Source: Rhodospirillaceae bacterium
Lineage (GTDB): Bacteria; Pseudomonadota; Alphaproteobacteria; Rhodospirillales_A; Casp-alpha2
DNA: 8,215 bases
Direction: 5' to 3'
NCBI GenBank assembly: GCA_003488105.1
Contig: DNMS01000182.1
Location: 1 to 8,215, forward strand
Shown here: one piece after another, positions 6,229 through 8,215 of the stretch
Layout of the letters: each line of letters starts with the position of its first letter
Position numbering within the stretch: the stretch's first letter is position 1
The notes under the pieces: model-generated
Databases searched by the model: none
What the model saw: only the letters and a program-made list of their open reading frames with translations
What the model was told of the DNA's origin: nothing
Program-made: the position numbers and the translations under genes

Positions 6229-6996
6229 TTACTGAACGGTCTCCGGTTCCTTGATGTCGACGGGGCCCGATTCCGGCAGAATGCCGAGGCGCCGGGCGAC
6301 CTCCTGATAGGCCTCCGCGACATTGCCGAGGTCGCGGCGGAACCGGTCCTTGTCCATCTTTTCGTTGGTCAGGACGTCCCACAGGCGCATGGAGTCGGGG
6401 CTGATCTCGTCGGCCAGCACGATGCGCATGGTCTGGTCGTTGTCCCACAGGCGGCCGAATTCCAGCTTGAAATCGACCAATTTCAGGCCGATGCCCATGA
6501 ACAGGCCCGACAAATAGTCGTTGATGCGCAAGGACAGGGCCATGATCTCGTCCATGTCCTGCGGCGTCGCCCAGCCGAAGGCGGTGACGTGTTCCTCGGC
6601 GATCAGGGGGTCGCCCAGTTCGTCCGATTTGTAGCAGTATTCGATGATCGAGCGCGGCAGGGCCGTGCCTTCTTCCATGCCGAAGCGCTTGGAGAACGTG
6701 CCGGCGGCGACGTTGCGCACGATGATCTCGACGGGGATGATCTCGACCTCGCGGACCAGCTGCTCGCGCATGTTGAGCCGCCGGACGAAGTGGGTCGGCA
6801 CGCCGATCTCACCGAGGCGGAGCATCAAATACTCGGAAATCCGGTTGTTGAGCACCCCCTTGCCGGTGATGGTGCCCTTTTTCTGGTTGTTGAAGGCGGT
6901 CGCGTCGTCCTTGAAGTACTGGACGATGGTGCCGGGTTCCGGGCCCTCGAATAGGACCTTTGCCTTGCCTTCGTATATCTGTCTGCGTCTTGCCAT
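6229..6996 (-). CDS. purC: Phosphoribosylaminoimidazole-succinocarboxamide synthase (SAICAR synthetase)
   Basis: PurC joins CAIR and aspartate at the cost of ATP to give SAICAR in the purine pathway. The 255 residues cover the complete enzyme. Signatures are YEGKAK (8-13), the nucleotide-binding start of the domain, and AFNNQKKG (34-41). Others are [14 protein letters not shown] (93-106), LVDFKLEFG (173-181) and [14 protein letters not shown] (194-207). The last two correspond to the second family signature and the metal and substrate loop. The ATG at 6996 is preceded by GAGGGC about eight bases upstream. The protein begins directly with the conserved [11 protein letters not shown]. It is the first gene of the purC-purS-purQ operon, with a predicted promoter about 80-105 bases upstream. 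I see no purine riboswitch or clear PurR-type operator in the leader. Confidence 0.97.
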   Translation of the reverse strand: MARRRQIYEGKAKVLFEGPEPGTIVQYFKDDATAFNNQKKGTITGKGVLNNRISEYLMLRLGEIGVPTHFVRRLNMREQLVREVEIIPVEIIVRNVAAGTFSKRFGMEEGTALPRSIIEYCYKSDELGDPLIAEEHVTAFGWATPQDMDEIMALSLRINDYLSGLFMGIGLKLVDFKLEFGRLWDNDQTMRIVLADEISPDSMRLWDVLTNEKMDKDRFRRDLGNVAEAYQEVARRLGILPESGPVDIKEPETVQ

Positions 6997-7075
6997 GGGT
7001 TTGTGCCCTCGTGAAGTTCCCCTTTGTGGTCGCTCCGAAATGGGGCGTGGCCTGCGGGGGAGGGGTTAGACGCAC

Positions 7076-7104
7076 CATATAGCAGCGTCGGAGAGCCCGC
7101 TCAA
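7076..7104 (-). promoter_or_regulatory. Predicted sigma70-type promoter of purC-purS-purQ
   Basis: On the minus strand TTGAGC (7099-7104) and TATATG (7076-7081) are separated by exactly 17 bases, each matching four of six consensus positions. Transcription would start near 7069, leaving a leader of about 70 bases before purC. The promoter lies just after the TANGO2 stop codon (7117), so the purine operon need not rely on readthrough from that gene. Confidence 0.5.
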
Positions 7105-7116
7105 CAGAATAGGGGA

Positions 7117-7875
7117 TCAGTCGGTGATTGGCCGGAATCCGCCGGGCCGGGGCCGCTTGGGACAGAACAGCCATTGGGGTTTCAGGGCCGGATCGAAGGG
7201 TTTGGGCAGGGCGATCAGCGACGACGACACGGTTTCGAACCCGAAATCCGTGGTGAAAGCCATGGAATCGCGCTCGCCGCCGCCCTGCCATTCCTTGAAA
7301 TCCGACATCAAGGCCACCCAGGCGTCCCATCCGCCGGCCCCCTGGGCCGGGTCCGGCGGGGGGGCGGCTTCGAACAGGGGGCGGTAGTGGCCGATCCGCG
7401 CCGAGGTGTCGTCGTTCAAATCATAAGCCGTGATCATCGACAGGCCCGGGCGGATTTCCTGGACGGAAACCTTGGGATCCCGACCGTTGCCGGAAATCCA
7501 GAAGGCGCGGTTCACGTCGCCGACGATCAGGTTGAACGACCGATAGGCGCTGCCGTCGAGATGGGCCAAGGCCTCAGCGGCTTCGGCGGCCTCGCCGTGG
7601 CTTAGGGCCTCCAGCGGCAATTCGCCGCGCGACCGCTTGCCGGCTTCCTGGCCAAGCGATCCGTGGCGGTTCAATACGCCGGCCACCATGCGGTCGTCGT
7701 TGACGCCCAGCCAGGTGCCGCCGGCGGTTCTGTCCCGCCCGGCGGTGACATGGGGTGCATCCGGCCAATGGCGGCCCGGTGGGTCGGAAAGCCGCTCTGC
7801 CATCTCGTCGCGGTTGGCGGCGACGATCAGTGGCCAGTCATGGCCCGGGCGGCGTAGAATGACGAGTGTGCACAT
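7117..7875 (-). CDS. TANGO2/NRDE family protein
   Basis: This 252-residue protein belongs to the TANGO2 (NRDE, formerly DUF833) family, found in bacteria and in eukaryotic mitochondria and cytosol. Its biochemical role is unsettled; animal members have been linked to lipid and haem handling. The N-terminus MCTLVIL is the family start, with a conserved Cys2 resembling the nucleophile of Ntn hydrolases. The name-giving NRDE is at 21-24. DRTAGGTWLGVN (48-59) and the SRGELP segment (82-87) are further conserved blocks. I chose the ATG at 7875 rather than an upstream ATG at 7920 because Cys2 must follow the initiator Met and the extra 15 residues have no family counterpart. The ribosome binding site is poor: only AGGCC lies 13 or more bases upstream. 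The gene is divergent from the DUF1476 gene and lies 120 bases upstream of purC on the same strand. A functional link to purine synthesis is not evident. Confidence 0.88.
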   Translation of the reverse strand: MCTLVILRRPGHDWPLIVAANRDEMAERLSDPPGRHWPDAPHVTAGRDRTAGGTWLGVNDDRMVAGVLNRHGSLGQEAGKRSRGELPLEALSHGEAAEAAEALAHLDGSAYRSFNLIVGDVNRAFWISGNGRDPKVSVQEIRPGLSMITAYDLNDDTSARIGHYRPLFEAAPPPDPAQGAGGWDAWVALMSDFKEWQGGGERDSMAFTTDFGFETVSSSLIALPKPFDPALKPQWLFCPKRPRPGGFRPITD

Positions 7876-7926
7876 AATCGTTACATAAGGCCTGTAGGAA
7901 GATTGCGCCAGCAGTTGCACCGGATG

Positions 7927-7955
7927 TTGCGATGACGCGCCAACCCGCGTAAATA
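7927..7955 (+). promoter_or_regulatory. Possible promoter of the DUF1476 gene
   Basis: TTGCGA (7927-7932) and TAAATA (7950-7955) are separated by 17 bases and lie about 50-75 bases upstream of the DUF1476 ATG. The -35 matches four of six consensus positions and the -10 only three. The 126-base spacer 7876-8001 must also hold the divergent TANGO2 promoter, for which I see no clear hexamers. Confidence 0.28.
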
Positions 7956-8001
7956 AGCCCAGCGAAACCCATTACTCATTGGCCAGAACGGAGCCCAGGA
8001 C

Positions 8002-8215
8002 ATGTCTGACGCCTTCAAGGACCGGGAAAAAGGTTACGAAGCCAAGTACCAGTTGGACGAAGAACAGCGGTTCAAGGCGGAATCCCGGCGCAACAAGCTG
8101 CTCGGTCTGTGGTTGGCCGAGGCTTTCGGGCTGAAGGGCTCCGACGCCGACGCCTATGCCCGCGAAGTGGTTCTGGCCGATCTGGACGAGCCCGGTGTCG
8201 ACGATGTGGTGCGCA
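8002..8215 (+). CDS. DUF1476 family protein, ATP synthase zeta-type inhibitor (partial, C-terminus beyond the window)
   Basis: Only the first 71 residues are visible; the family is usually about 105 residues. DUF1476 includes the zeta subunit of Paracoccus denitrificans F1-ATPase, a small helical protein that blocks ATP hydrolysis by inserting its N-terminal region into the F1 head. The segments DREKGYEAKY (7-16), EEQRFKAESRRNKLLGLWLAE (split at 20-30 and 31-40) and EVVLADLDEPG (55-65) match the family pattern of an inhibitory N-terminal helix followed by a helical bundle. The ATG at 8002 has GGAG (7990-7993) eight bases upstream. In other alphaproteobacteria I recall this gene close to purC, which fits the location here, although a TANGO2 gene lies between them in opposite orientation. 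Whether this homologue inhibits the enzyme cannot be judged from the sequence; inhibitory strength varies among species. Confidence 0.88.
   Translation, partial: MSDAFKDREKGYEAKYQLDEEQRFKAESRRNKLLGLWLAEAFGLKGSDADAYAREVVLADLDEPGVDDVVR

Noticed and set aside
5274..6954. Long plus-strand frames (5274-6254 and 5851-6954) opposite purQ, purS and purC
   Set aside because: They are antisense to three unmistakable purine genes and show no domain features of their own.
6997..7068. Possible purine riboswitch in the purC leader
   Set aside because: The roughly 70-base leader shows no three-way junction or conserved purine-aptamer bases, and only a weak CCCC/GGGG pairing is visible.

Overview
The window reads as chromosomal DNA of a GC-rich alphaproteobacterium, probably of the Rhodospirillales type. 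Pointers are the start of a DUF1476 gene (the zeta inhibitor of alphaproteobacterial F1-ATPase), a purC-purS-purQ cluster, strong GC bias at third codon positions, and long antisense shadow frames. No transposase, integrase, tRNA, rRNA or CRISPR array is visible, and every gene seen is intact apart from two cut by the window edges.

Layout from left to right. Positions 1-664 (minus) hold most of a rhomboid intramembrane protease, cut at its C-terminus by the window edge. A 223-bp divergent spacer (665-887) carries a perfect 12-bp palindrome of GntR/FadR type on the -10 of a probable promoter. That promoter would drive a two-gene plus-strand operon: a TauD/TfdA-type Fe(II)/2-oxoglutarate dioxygenase (888-1913) and an MmgE/PrpD-family protein (1945-3360). 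A small PilZ-domain protein (3449-3769) follows, probably from its own promoter. It converges on trkH (3771-5216, minus), the membrane subunit of a Trk potassium transporter, with one base between the two stop codons.

The right part is mainly minus strand. purC (6229-6996), purS (5982-6227) and purQ (5271-5972) form a tightly packed purine-biosynthesis operon. A good sigma70-type promoter lies at 7076-7104. purL, the usual partner of purS and purQ, is not downstream; trkH follows instead after 54 bp. Upstream on the same strand is a TANGO2/NRDE-family protein (7117-7875). Divergent from it, at the right edge, is the DUF1476 gene (8002-8215, cut).

The purine genes, trkH, rhomboid, PilZ and DUF1476 are core functions. 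The accessory-looking part is the dioxygenase plus MmgE/PrpD pair with its palindromic operator. It looks like a small inducible catabolic unit for an unidentified organic acid. I see no clear evidence of an entirely new system. The candidates worth checking are this pair, the trkH leader hairpin that partly covers the ribosome binding site, and the absence of purL after purQ.
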